A stretch of DNA of 64,000 nucleotides, from contig NZ_CP109056.1 in NCBI RefSeq assembly GCF_035975855.1, forward strand, positions 173,825 through 237,824, read 5' to 3'. The DNA comes from Streptomyces sp. NBC_01304. GTDB taxonomy: Bacteria; Actinomycetota; Actinomycetes; Streptomycetales; Streptomycetaceae. Shown here piece by piece: positions 8,086 through 15,989 of this stretch. The stretch's first letter is position 1, and each line of letters begins with the position of its first letter. The notes beneath the pieces are model-generated. The model had not been told where the DNA came from and ran no database searches. It saw only the letters and a list, made by a program, of their open reading frames with translations. A program made the position numbers and the translations under genes.

Positions 8086-10758
8086 ATGGAGCAGATCATC
8101 GCTATCCGTACGAGGGCTGGCTCAGTCTTGCCAAAAACGGCTGGTAGAGCGGCTCGTTCCAAGGGTTCTGGTACGTCCTGGCGTCGCGCCGGGCGCCGGA
8201 ATGAGGTTGTTGAGCAGGCGGGTCCGGTTCCGGAGTCGGGACCTGGTGATCCGTTGGTGTTGGGCCGGGCGATGCGTGCGCGCCTGTACGCAGCGGTGCG
8301 GTATCTCCTGGCGGACGAGTCCCTTGAGGGGCAGCCGGATTCGGTGCGTCTTGCCGCGGTGGTCCTGTTGGCGAAGGCGCCGGCCCGGTCGGTGGAGCAG
8401 GTACTGCGCGCGGGGGAGATGGGGCGGTGGCTCGGGTTCTCCGAGTCGTACGTCGACCACACGCTCCTGCCGGCCCTGCGTCAGGCCAAGGTGGTGACGA
8501 CTGCGCCGGATCTCGCCGAGTCGGGCCGGGTGACCGGGTTGAAGTGGACGCTGCTGCCGCTGCGCGCGGCGCGCGAAAGCGGCGATCCGATGCACCCGCT
8601 GGCGCTGGCCCGCAAGGATCTCGCCACGCTTCTGCGGTTCTGTGAGGCGGTGTTCGCCCCGGGATGGGCGCCGATCGACGGCCCGGTGACGCCGCCCGGC
8701 CTGCTGGGCGCCCGCCGGGGCAGAGGGGCCGCGACCGACAGGCTTGCCCTGCTGCTCCTCGCGCTGCAGTCGCGCCCCGACGGGCGGGTGCGGTTGGTCG
8801 GCGGTTCCGTACAGGAGGGCCGCGGGCGCGCGGCCGCCACGGTGGCGAAGGCGCTGGGGTGTTCGGTGTCCGGTGGCGGCAAGGTCATCGAGCGTCTGGT
8901 GCGGCAGCAGGTGGTTGAGGTCGTCCGCGCGGCGACCCAGGGCGGTCAGTTCGGCAAGTCACGTCTGGTGGTCCCCGCGGTAGCGGCGGCGCACGGCCGT
9001 GTTCAGGTCGAACCGGTCCGCCCCACACAACCCGCATCAGCGGAGGCGGAGGACGCGCAGCCGTGTCCTGCGTGCTCGCAGAGCACTGACCGCGATGAGG
9101 GCGGGCCTGCTGAGGAGGGGCTGGTCTTGTCGGGGGAGGGCTGGCAGCAGCCCTCGTTCGACGACGTCGAGGGCGACGATTTCCAGCGCCCTGGTGATGC
9201 ACTCGGGGATCTCGACACCTGTCAGGAGCTCGAGGAGCAGACGACAGCAGGGAATCAGGCGGGCGACGAGGGCCTCGGGCCTGTTGTCGACGGGCGCCCC
9301 GCTGGTGCATCCCTCCACGCTGACCACGCGCCTGTGGTTGTTCACGGTGGTTCTCGTTCGCTCTCTGGGGGGTTTTCCGGCGAAGCCGATCGCGGGTGCG
9401 GTGATCTGCCGGAGTGCGCGGGCGGGCGCGAGGACCGAGCCGTTGGCCCGGATGCCGAGGCGGCCGCGGAGAGCGAGGGGCTGGGCAGCCCGCTGCGCGG
9501 GGAACACCGAAGCGAAGCCAGCGAGGAGGAAGTCCAGCAACACCGGCCGAAGCCGGTGAAGCCTCAAGTGCAGCTGGGCCGGGCCGTCTTCACCGGTCCG
9601 GCGCTGCTGCCGGCGGGGTTGGAGCTGGTGCTCGCTCCGGTGCGTCCGGTGTGGGAGCGGATCGTTCGGTCGGCGGCCAGGCATCACGTCCAGGCCGCGG
9701 TTCGAGTTCAGCTCGGTGACCTGGCCGGCGTGTTGGGCCATCAGGAGGCGGCGGAGGCCCTGGCCGAGCGGCTCGGCCGCCGCCTGGATCAGCAGATGGG
9801 CCGGCCGGTGACCGACCCGGTGGGATGGATCCTGGCCCGCGGCCTGCCGCAGCGGGCGTGGTGCTGGTCGCAGCTGTGTGACGAGGGCCGGCGGATGGAC
9901 ACCGGCGGCAGCTGCCCCAGTTGCCAGGTCCTGATCGGGGACAGCCGAGGGCTGCGCTCCCGGATCACTGCCCAGACGGCCAAGGACCTCCCCGGCGCGA
10001 CGCCCGAAGCGCTCAAGGCCGAGGTCGACAAGCGGCTGAACGCCGCAGTGACGTACGAGCACGCGGTCCGCGCCGACCGGCGCGAACGCATTCTCGCCGA
10101 GCAGCAGGCCCGCGCCACGATCGTGCAGCAGCGCCGCGCCGAGCAGGAAGCCGCCGAGCGGCAGCGGCTCGCGCAGCCGTGCGCGGACTGCGGGCTGCCC
10201 CAGGCCGCGGCGCTGTGCCTGCTGTGCACCCAACGCCGCAGCACCGCCCGGGTGTTGGCCGAGGCGGTCGACCTCGCGGTGATGGGCCCCACCGACCTGA
10301 GCAACATCCCGGCGGTCGCGGCCGCCACCGAGCGGTGCACCAACGACACCCGCGACCTGCACGAACAAGCCCTGCAACGCAAGCGCGAGAAGGGCGCGGG
10401 GGAGGCGGATCTGCTGCTCGCGGCCCGCGAGATCGCCGTGGCCATCCGCGACGGCCGGCGCCAGGCACTGCACACCCGGCTGCTCCACTCGCCCGAAGCC
10501 GTTGCCGAGGGCGACAAGGCGTACGACGCCCAACTCCGCTCCCGCCGGTATGCGACCCGGGCGCTCGCCGAGCAGGCCGCCGAGCGCGCAGCCGACCAGG
10601 CGCAGCTGCGCACCGCCGAGTGCCTGCTCACCCAGCGCACCCGCCAACTGCACGCCGCCCGCCGAGAAGAAGCGCACCCCACGCCGGCACTCGGCTGGAC
10701 CGCCCGGTGCGCCGACCTGGCCGAGCAGGCCCTCGCCCAGGCGGTGAGCGCCGCATGA
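8086..10758 (+). CDS. Large winged-helix plasmid replication-type protein, up to 890 aa
   Basis: Probably a replication initiator or accessory of the plasmid. Residues ~60-330 contain two successive winged-helix-like segments (LGFSESYVDHTLLPALRQAKVV and LGCSVSGGGKVIERLVRQQV). A low-complexity linker (~330-500) follows. A helical C-terminal half has a cysteine pair CPSC (~610) and a CADC...CLLC zinc-ribbon-like cluster around 700. The end is alanine-, arginine- and glutamine-rich coiled coil. The start is uncertain: no good ribosome site precedes ATG 8086, and TTG/GTG codons near 8250 or ATG 8272 are alternatives. The role is inferred from the DNA-binding domains and from its place beside the candidate origin and parA. 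Confidence 0.55.
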   Translation: MEQIIAIRTRAGSVLPKTAGRAARSKGSGTSWRRAGRRNEVVEQAGPVPESGPGDPLVLGRAMRARLYAAVRYLLADESLEGQPDSVRLAAVVLLAKAPARSVEQVLRAGEMGRWLGFSESYVDHTLLPALRQAKVVTTAPDLAESGRVTGLKWTLLPLRAARESGDPMHPLALARKDLATLLRFCEAVFAPGWAPIDGPVTPPGLLGARRGRGAATDRLALLLLALQSRPDGRVRLVGGSVQEGRGRAAATVAKALGCSVSGGGKVIERLVRQQVVEVVRAATQGGQFGKSRLVVPAVAAAHGRVQVEPVRPTQPASAEAEDAQPCPACSQSTDRDEGGPAEEGLVLSGEGWQQPSFDDVEGDDFQRPGDALGDLDTCQELEEQTTAGNQAGDEGLGPVVDGRPAGASLHADHAPVVVHGGSRSLSGGFSGEADRGCGDLPECAGGREDRAVGPDAEAAAESEGLGSPLRGEHRSEASEEEVQQHRPKPVKPQVQLGRAVFTGPALLPAGLELVLAPVRPVWERIVRSAARHHVQAAVRVQLGDLAGVLGHQEAAEALAERLGRRLDQQMGRPVTDPVGWILARGLPQRAWCWSQLCDEGRRMDTGGSCPSCQVLIGDSRGLRSRITAQTAKDLPGATPEALKAEVDKRLNAAVTYEHAVRADRRERILAEQQARATIVQQRRAEQEAAERQRLAQPCADCGLPQAAALCLLCTQRRSTARVLAEAVDLAVMGPTDLSNIPAVAAATERCTNDTRDLHEQALQRKREKGAGEADLLLAAREIAVAIRDGRRQALHTRLLHSPEAVAEGDKAYDAQLRSRRYATRALAEQAAERAADQAQLRTAECLLTQRTRQLHAARREEAHPTPALGWTARCADLAEQALAQAVSAA

Positions 10759-10873
10759 CCCGGCAACCCACCCCGCGCGGACCAGGCTCACTACTGCCCA
10801 TCTGGGCTGCTTCCCGGCGTCCGGCAGGGGAGCGGTGCGATGTGGTGTCCCCCTCACGGTCGGGGGAGACATC

Positions 10874-12196
10874 ATGAGCGCGCCGGTCCAGAGCCGACGG
10901 CGGCGGCACGTACCCGTGTGGGAGCGCCGCGGACTCACCGCCCGCGCACGGAGGCTCCTCCTGGACGGCGACGTCAACGGCCGCTACGTCGGGCACAACG
11001 ATCCCGACACTGGATACCGCCTCACCATGGCGCTCGCGCTCGCCTGCTCGCAGCCCGGCCGCCGATGGACGCCCGCCGACTTTCATCACGCGCTGATCTA
11101 CACGCCGACGGCAGGCGGCTGGTGGGCCCGCAAACTCCGCGAGCGCAAGGGCAGCCTGTACGCGGAGAACAAGCTCACCGAGATGCTCGACAAGGCCGCC
11201 GACTTCGCTGCGGCCAACGAGCCCATCACCGGCCGCCAGGACGCAGTCGAGAAGGTCGAGGAGTTCCGCCGCATCGTGGAATCGCTCACCTGGCCCACCC
11301 GCGACGGCGGAGCCACCGACCACAAGAACCTCGCCGCCCGCCTGCGCCTGTGCGAACGCTCCGGCGGACTCGACCACACCATCGCCCTGCGGCCGCTCGC
11401 CGAACAGATGGGCTGCTCAAGGTCGACGGTCGAAGCCAGCAACGCACGCCTACGCAAGGCCGGCTGGCTCACCCTGGATACGCCCGGCACCGGCAAGAAC
11501 CACGGCTCCCAATGGCGCCTGAAAGTCCCCAAGACCATCCGCGACCGGATCACCGCCGGTGCAGCGCCGGGACAGTTCCTGCCCCCCACCACCAAGGTGA
11601 TGGCAACTGTCCCGGACCCGCACACTTTTACCGACACCTTCGTCCTGGCCGAGGTGATGGCACACGACGCCTTCCACCACTGGGCCCACGGCACCAGCGG
11701 CGCCCGCCTCCTCGCCTGCCTCGACCCGGTCGAAGGACTCAGCCCCGACCAGCTGCAACAGGCCACCACCCTGCACCGCACCACCATCAAACGCCGCATG
11801 ACCTCACTCGTCGACGACGGCCTGGCCGAAGAGCGCGAAGGCCTGTACTACCTGAGCATCGAACTCGCCGGCGATGTCCGCCTGGACGCCGACGACCAAG
11901 TCCTCGAGCAGGCCGCCGAGAACCACGGCACCCACGGCAGGGGAGCCACCCGCCAGCAACGCCACGCGCGCGAACGCTCCAACTTCCAACGGTGGCTGGC
12001 CGAACGCCCCGTCCGTCGCCAACCCGCCCGCCCACCTCTTGTCGTTGTCCCCGAAGGCGTCGTCGACCCCCACACTGGTGAACTCCTCGACGACCGATGG
12101 CGCGGCTGGGACTGCTCCGATCCGGCCCGGCCGGTGTGGTGCGGCGACCTCAGACCCGTACGTCAGGACTCCTCCACGCTGGAGCAAGCCGCATGA
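10874..12196 (+). CDS. Winged-helix replication-associated protein, 440 aa
   Basis: Follows the large replication-type gene by 115 bp on the same strand, with GGGGGAGACATC before the ATG. The first ~130 residues include an aromatic region (GWWARKLRERKGSLYAENKL). Residues ~165-210 form a helix-turn-helix (MGCSRSTVEASNARLRKAGW), and a second occurs at ~300-330 (LHRTTIKRRMTSLVDDG). The C-terminus is basic with an acidic, Trp-containing tail. No membrane segments or cysteine clusters. Two-gene loci of winged-helix proteins are common at linear-plasmid origins, so a replication role is likely but unproven. Confidence 0.55.
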   Translation: MSAPVQSRRRRHVPVWERRGLTARARRLLLDGDVNGRYVGHNDPDTGYRLTMALALACSQPGRRWTPADFHHALIYTPTAGGWWARKLRERKGSLYAENKLTEMLDKAADFAAANEPITGRQDAVEKVEEFRRIVESLTWPTRDGGATDHKNLAARLRLCERSGGLDHTIALRPLAEQMGCSRSTVEASNARLRKAGWLTLDTPGTGKNHGSQWRLKVPKTIRDRITAGAAPGQFLPPTTKVMATVPDPHTFTDTFVLAEVMAHDAFHHWAHGTSGARLLACLDPVEGLSPDQLQQATTLHRTTIKRRMTSLVDDGLAEEREGLYYLSIELAGDVRLDADDQVLEQAAENHGTHGRGATRQQRHARERSNFQRWLAERPVRRQPARPPLVVVPEGVVDPHTGELLDDRWRGWDCSDPARPVWCGDLRPVRQDSSTLEQAA

Positions 12197-12220
12197 CCGG
12201 ACGGCGGGCCTTCGCGGACT

Positions 12221-12769
12221 TCACCGTGCCTCAACAGGAAAGTCGGCCGGGACAGCCGACTCCGGGTGATGGTCGTCCAGTTCCCCGAGCAGCTCCGGAT
12301 TCACGATGCCGACGATCGCCACGATGTCTGCCCTGCTCGCCGCCGGCCACAGGACAGCGCGCGCAGCCCGGTACTTCGCGGCTAGCCGTTCCCGCTTGGC
12401 CTTGTCCAGTTGGGCGGCCCGGTCGCTGCGGGAGTTGTGGGCGTTGTCGGCGATCTTCACCAGGGTGGCCTGCGGGTCGGCGACGATGGTCCGGATCTTC
12501 GCCTCGTACGTCATCCCCGGCCGGTTGGTGACCGCCTCGACGATCTCGACCACCCGCTCGCCGACGCCGGCGGACAGCAGTCCTGCCGCGGTCCACGGGG
12601 TGTCCTCGACCACGTCGTGCAGCAGACCCGCCATGACGAGCTCGTCACCGAACGGGGCGAGACCGGCGGCCACCGACTTCACGTGCTCGATGTACGCGAC
12701 GCCGATCTTGTCGGTCTGTCCGGCATGCGCCTGCTCGGCCAGCACGGTGACTTCGTCGAGCGACTTCAT
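12221..12769 (-). CDS. Small HD-domain alarmone (ppGpp) hydrolase-like protein
   Basis: Single-domain metal-dependent phosphohydrolase, 182 aa. The layout matches the hydrolase half of RelA/SpoT: H29, the HD pair in LLHDVVEDT (51-57) with the E-D after it, and the later VKIADNAHNSR (around 104-114). No synthetase, TGS or ACT domain follows, so it resembles stand-alone small alarmone hydrolases that degrade (p)ppGpp or (p)ppApp. Start ATG 12769 behind GAAGGAGAA. Last gene of a leftward group of six. Substrate is inferred from HDVVEDT; another nucleotide is possible. Confidence 0.75.
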   Translation of the reverse strand: MKSLDEVTVLAEQAHAGQTDKIGVAYIEHVKSVAAGLAPFGDELVMAGLLHDVVEDTPWTAAGLLSAGVGERVVEIVEAVTNRPGMTYEAKIRTIVADPQATLVKIADNAHNSRSDRAAQLDKAKRERLAAKYRAARAVLWPAASRADIVAIVGIVNPELLGELDDHHPESAVPADFPVEAR

Positions 12770-12865
12770 CGGTTCTCCTTCATCAGGGCGAACCCTGGCT
12801 TTCGGCAGGGGCAGGTGTGGACCAGAGGGGCGGCCGGCGGGATGCCGGCGCCGGGGGAGAGGCGG

Positions 12866-13324
12866 CTATCCAGAGGGCGCCTTGGCCGACTGGAAGAGGT
12901 GCAGGATCAGGGCCAGATCGGCGGTGGTGAGGCTGTCGGCCCGGACTCCGTTCGCGTCGAAGGCGCTGTCCACGATGTCCTTCACGCCCTGCGCCTTCAG
13001 CGTGGCCACGGTGTTCTTCAGCCGCTCGACCAGGACGGTCGGCACATCGGTGCCGACGGTCTGCGTGGCCCCGGCAGGAAGGGGCGCACCGTCGGCGCCG
13101 GACAGGGCCGTTTCGATACGCCGGGTCGCCTTGACGCCGAGGTTGCGCGCGGCCCCGATGAAGACCTCGAGACCCTCCTGGCCCCGGGCCTGCTTCAGGA
13201 CGCGCAGGTCATCGAGAGTCCTGATGTGGTTGTGCCACAGGGCGTTGGCGATCCGCCGGGCCAGCCCGTCACCGCCGAGCGCCGTCATCAACTGCTCGAA
13301 CGGATCGTCGTTCTGCTGCGTCAT
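12866..13324 (-). CDS. 152-aa protein with an RNA-polymerase alpha-CTD-like helix-hairpin-helix segment
   Basis: ATG 13324 has GAAGGAAG at good spacing. Residues ~15-75 (LARRIANALWHNHIRTLDDL, then ARNLGVKATRRIETAL) resemble the helix-hairpin-helix fold of the alpha subunit C-terminal domain, where an RNLGxKS-type turn contacts DNA. The C-terminal half is helical and unassigned. If right, this would be a small DNA-binding or polymerase-interacting protein. The similarity is by eye only. It sits between the HD gene and a cysteine-containing hypothetical in the same leftward group. Confidence 0.5.
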   Translation of the reverse strand: MTQQNDDPFEQLMTALGGDGLARRIANALWHNHIRTLDDLRVLKQARGQEGLEVFIGAARNLGVKATRRIETALSGADGAPLPAGATQTVGTDVPTVLVERLKNTVATLKAQGVKDIVDSAFDANGVRADSLTTADLALILHLFQSAKAPSG

Positions 13325-13371
13325 CGGACTTCCTTCATCAACGTGGGGGACGCGAACGGCGCGGTCGCCCG

Positions 13372-13845
13372 TCAGTTGGCGGGGACAGAGAGGCCTCGCC
13401 CGGAGCCGAGCCCGAGGTCGAAGTAGCCGCGGACGAGCAGGGACGCCTCGCGGCCGAGGTGGGCGTAGTAGCCGCCTGCCGGATACCGGACTCCGCATGC
13501 GCACTCGTCGTCCGTGCCGGCCTGTCCCGTGAGGAAGTGACTGGCCAGGAGGACGGCCACGCGCTGGTCGAGGTCTTCCGGCACGAGGGGCGTCGGCCCC
13601 GTCTCCGCGGTGACGTAGTGCCAGGTCACCCACTGGCCCGCATCCGGCGCCGCGGGATCGTCGTCGAACTCCCATTCCTGGGTGTGCCGCGTCCCGAGCA
13701 GGGTGCGGTACCGCAGCGGCCGGCCGGTGTCCGGATGGAAGGTCTCGTGCCAGGTGTCCGGATGGTCGGCCGGCAGGGAGCACGGCGTAGCCAGCGAGTA
13801 GTGGGCAACGGGGCAGATGCGGGTGCCGTCGGCGGCCGGCGTCAC
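13372..13845 (-). CDS. Hypothetical protein, 157 aa
   Basis: Starts with GTG 13845, overlapping the stop of the upstream gene by four bases (GTGA), so the two are coupled. Contains CPVAHYSLATPCSL near the N-terminus and an ECACG element around 125, which could form a metal site, plus many His, Trp and Tyr residues (HPDTWHETFHPDTG). No membrane segment. The family is not recognised. A longer form starting inside the upstream gene is possible but unlikely because it would overlap far into it. Confidence 0.6.
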   Translation of the reverse strand: MTPAADGTRICPVAHYSLATPCSLPADHPDTWHETFHPDTGRPLRYRTLLGTRHTQEWEFDDDPAAPDAGQWVTWHYVTAETGPTPLVPEDLDQRVAVLLASHFLTGQAGTDDECACGVRYPAGGYYAHLGREASLLVRGYFDLGLGSGRGLSVPAN

Positions 13846-14225
13846 TGCGTTCCCTCGGGAGAGGGGGCGTGCTGGTTGGCACCCCGGCACGGTCCCTGCT
13901 CCGGCAGCACCCGCTCGCACGGCCCCCAAGCCGTCTGCTCGGTGCAGCGCTGGAGCTGGACGTCGCCGAGCTCCCGCAGCGCGGTCGCCAGAGCCCGCGC
14001 GGTCGTTGTCACCTGAAGCCAGGTGTCCTCCGTGCGGGTGCGGGGCCAGTGCTGCGCCCGGGCCTGGGCGAACGCCTGGTGCGGCGCGTTGAACTGCGGG
14101 TAGCGCATCGTCCAGCCCAGAGCCTCCTCGTCGAGCATCGCCAACGGGCCGGTCATCTCGGGGGACATCGACGCAACATGGTCGAGTTCGGCGGCGAGCT
14201 CGACAGCCGTGTACTGGTCATCCAT
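13842..14225 (-). CDS. Hypothetical protein, 127 aa
   Basis: ATG start at 14225. Mostly helical; the middle has FAQARAQHWPRTRTEDTWLQ, and the C-terminus holds three cysteines (QRCTEQTAWGPCERVLPEQG, then PC). It is coupled to the following gene through a GTGA overlap. No known domain recognised. Belongs to the leftward group ending with the HD protein. Confidence 0.6.
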   Translation of the reverse strand: MDDQYTAVELAAELDHVASMSPEMTGPLAMLDEEALGWTMRYPQFNAPHQAFAQARAQHWPRTRTEDTWLQVTTTARALATALRELGDVQLQRCTEQTAWGPCERVLPEQGPCRGANQHAPSPEGTQ

Positions 14226-14318
14226 GCGTGCTGCTCCTGAAGTCGTTGACGGGAGAGTCGCGCTCCTGCGGATCGCGATCGTGCAGCGAGCGGATCCGGT
14301 GTCTGGCCGGCTGCCGGC

Positions 14319-15152
14319 TCAGGACTGCTCCTTGGCGCCGGCCGCCGGGGCCTCGACGCCGGCGTGCCGCAGCCCCTTGCCGAGCACGGTGACGACCAGG
14401 TCGTCCTCGTGACCGCCGGCCGCCTCCTTGAGGGACACGGAACGGGTGCGGACGAGGCGGTGGCCGACCAGGCTGTCGAGCGCGCCGGGCAGCGCGGAGA
14501 ACGCCGGCTGCTGGTGCAGGCGCACCTGGGCCCTGCCCACCGAACCGTCGACGGCGCCGGCCGCCATCTCGTACAGCTCGCCGGCCGAGGGGAGCGGGGC
14601 GTGAACGGAGGCCGCGGCGAGCACCTCCAGCAGGGCGCGCTCGAGATCGGTGAGCGGGATCTCGGCCTTGGGCCGGCCGCGGGTGCCCTTGTGCTCGGTC
14701 GCGGCGTACCGGCGCAGCCCCTCGGCGTCGAAGAGCGGTCCGGAGGCCAGGGCCTGCACGTGGTACGGCGCCAGGTCGCCGTCCTTGAGCAGCTGGCCCA
14801 CGCGGGTCCGGGACACCTTGATGATGTCCGCGGCCTCCGCGGTGCCGGCCAGCTCGGGCACAGCCGGCAGATCGAGCCGGCGGTCGAACTCGGCCTCGGT
14901 CAGGACCTCGAAGCCCTGTACGGCAGCGGGGGAGATGCCGTACTTCATCGCGGCGCCCTGGGCGTACTCGAGGCCGTGGGTGCCGGCGTTGAGCGGGGAG
15001 TCGGACTCGACGAACAGGCGGATCGACAGGTGGGAGTTGGGCGCGATGCCGACGGCGGGGCTGTGGTCGAGGAGGTCCTCGTGGATCTCGCTGCAGGCCT
15101 CGGGTGTGATGTCGGGGGCGTCGAACTCCACGTACACGTTGAACTGGGTCAT
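14319..15152 (-). CDS. 277-aa protein with a MerR-like helix-turn-helix
   Basis: Residues 1-90 form an unknown alpha/beta domain. At about 103-155 there is a helix-turn-helix of excisionase/MerR style (AADIIKVSRTRVGQLLKDGD, then FDAEGLRRYA), followed by a basic stretch and a helical C-terminus with a second winged-helix-like part. It could regulate its own operon or the small gene upstream. Start ATG 15152 behind AAGAGGAA. The DNA-binding call is moderate; targets are unknown. Confidence 0.6.
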   Translation of the reverse strand: MTQFNVYVEFDAPDITPEACSEIHEDLLDHSPAVGIAPNSHLSIRLFVESDSPLNAGTHGLEYAQGAAMKYGISPAAVQGFEVLTEAEFDRRLDLPAVPELAGTAEAADIIKVSRTRVGQLLKDGDLAPYHVQALASGPLFDAEGLRRYAATEHKGTRGRPKAEIPLTDLERALLEVLAAASVHAPLPSAGELYEMAAGAVDGSVGRAQVRLHQQPAFSALPGALDSLVGHRLVRTRSVSLKEAAGGHEDDLVVTVLGKGLRHAGVEAPAAGAKEQS

Positions 15153-15204
15153 GGGTTCCTCTTCTTCATGGTCTTCGTGTGTGGTGACGGCGCGCGACCG
15201 GCCG

Positions 15205-15228
15205 GGCGCCGGGGTTGCCCCCGGCGCC
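15205..15228. terminator. Hairpin GGCGCCGGGG/CCCCGGCGCC
   Basis: Ten base-pair stem with a four-base loop just after the stop of the 74-aa gene, so likely its terminator. Confidence 0.6.
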
Positions 15229-15238
15229 AGTCGCCCGG

Positions 15239-15463
15239 TCAGGGCTTGATGAACCCGGCCCGCTTGAGAGCCGCCATAGCGTTCTTGAGCCCCCGGTACT
15301 CGCTGGGGGTGCCCGGCATCGAGGTGACGAATACGAGCTTGGTTTCCTTCCCGTCCCGGATCGGCTTGTAGACCAGGTAGTGCTTCCGCTTCGTTTCCTT
15401 GAGGACGAAGCCCTGCTGCTCCGCCTGGTCGCGCAGCTTGTTGAGGTCCTTCTTCGTTGCCAT
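15239..15463 (-). CDS. Small basic protein, 74 aa, possibly HicA-like
   Basis: Very Lys-rich for this GC content (MATKKDLNKLRDQAEQQGF). The order helix - beta-hairpin around HYLVYKP - beta around KLVFVTS - helix is compatible with the double-stranded-RNA-binding fold of HicA/YcfA. The catalytic histidine of HicA is not clearly placed and no HicB partner is adjacent, so a toxin call would be weak. AGGGGAGAAC precedes the ATG. Its upstream region carries a duplicated AATTCTTGACG element related to the promoter at 18.0 kb. Confidence 0.5.
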   Translation of the reverse strand: MATKKDLNKLRDQAEQQGFVLKETKRKHYLVYKPIRDGKETKLVFVTSMPGTPSEYRGLKNAMAALKRAGFIKP

Positions 15464-15485
15464 GTTCTCCCCTAACGCTTCACGC

Positions 15486-15530
15486 CGTCAAGAATTATGA
15501 TCCCACATAAAACTTGATGACGTCAAGAAT
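15486..15530 (-). promoter_or_regulatory. Promoter-like region with duplicated CATAATTCTTGACG
   Basis: Read leftwards, CATAATTCTTGACG occurs twice 35 bp apart, separated by TCATCAAGTTTTATGTGG. The first copy aligns closely with the clear promoter at 18001-18029. The -10 hexamer is less obvious here. The next 460 bp (15531-15989) hold no gene or repeat that I can support. Confidence 0.5.
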
Positions 15531-15989
15531 TATGAACAAGATTCTTGGGGGAGTTGCGTCCCATGGGGCAACAAGGCCTCACGGCACCGCTGTTGGCCTG
15601 GCCCGCTGCGCCGCGGACGCTCATGCGCCGCCGCGATACGACCCCGGCAGACGGGCAGGTACGGACACCGGCGTCCTGCGCCGGACTGCGGCCGAGCGCT
15701 TCGGGCCCCTCGACAGTCAGGCGGTTCGCAACGGGCCCGGCGCGCTCGCCCGGTCAACCGGACGACGGACTCATGCGGTTCGGCGCCGAGATTCCCGGCG
15801 CCGGACCGCGGCCGGTCTGGGCGCTGCTACCGTGAACCGCGAGGGCCGGATACGCGGCCTGGCAGAGCCTTCAGCCACCCGGCACGGCAAGGTGATCACC
15901 GAAGCGGGCCAACAGTCCGTCAGAGCCACCGCTTTCGCATCCCTTCACCCTTCGACGTCGAGCCGGGCGACGGACGAAAGGTGCCCAAA

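Noticed and set aside
15239..15463. HicA toxin
   Set aside because: Fold is compatible but no clear catalytic His and no HicB antitoxin next to it; kept only as possible.
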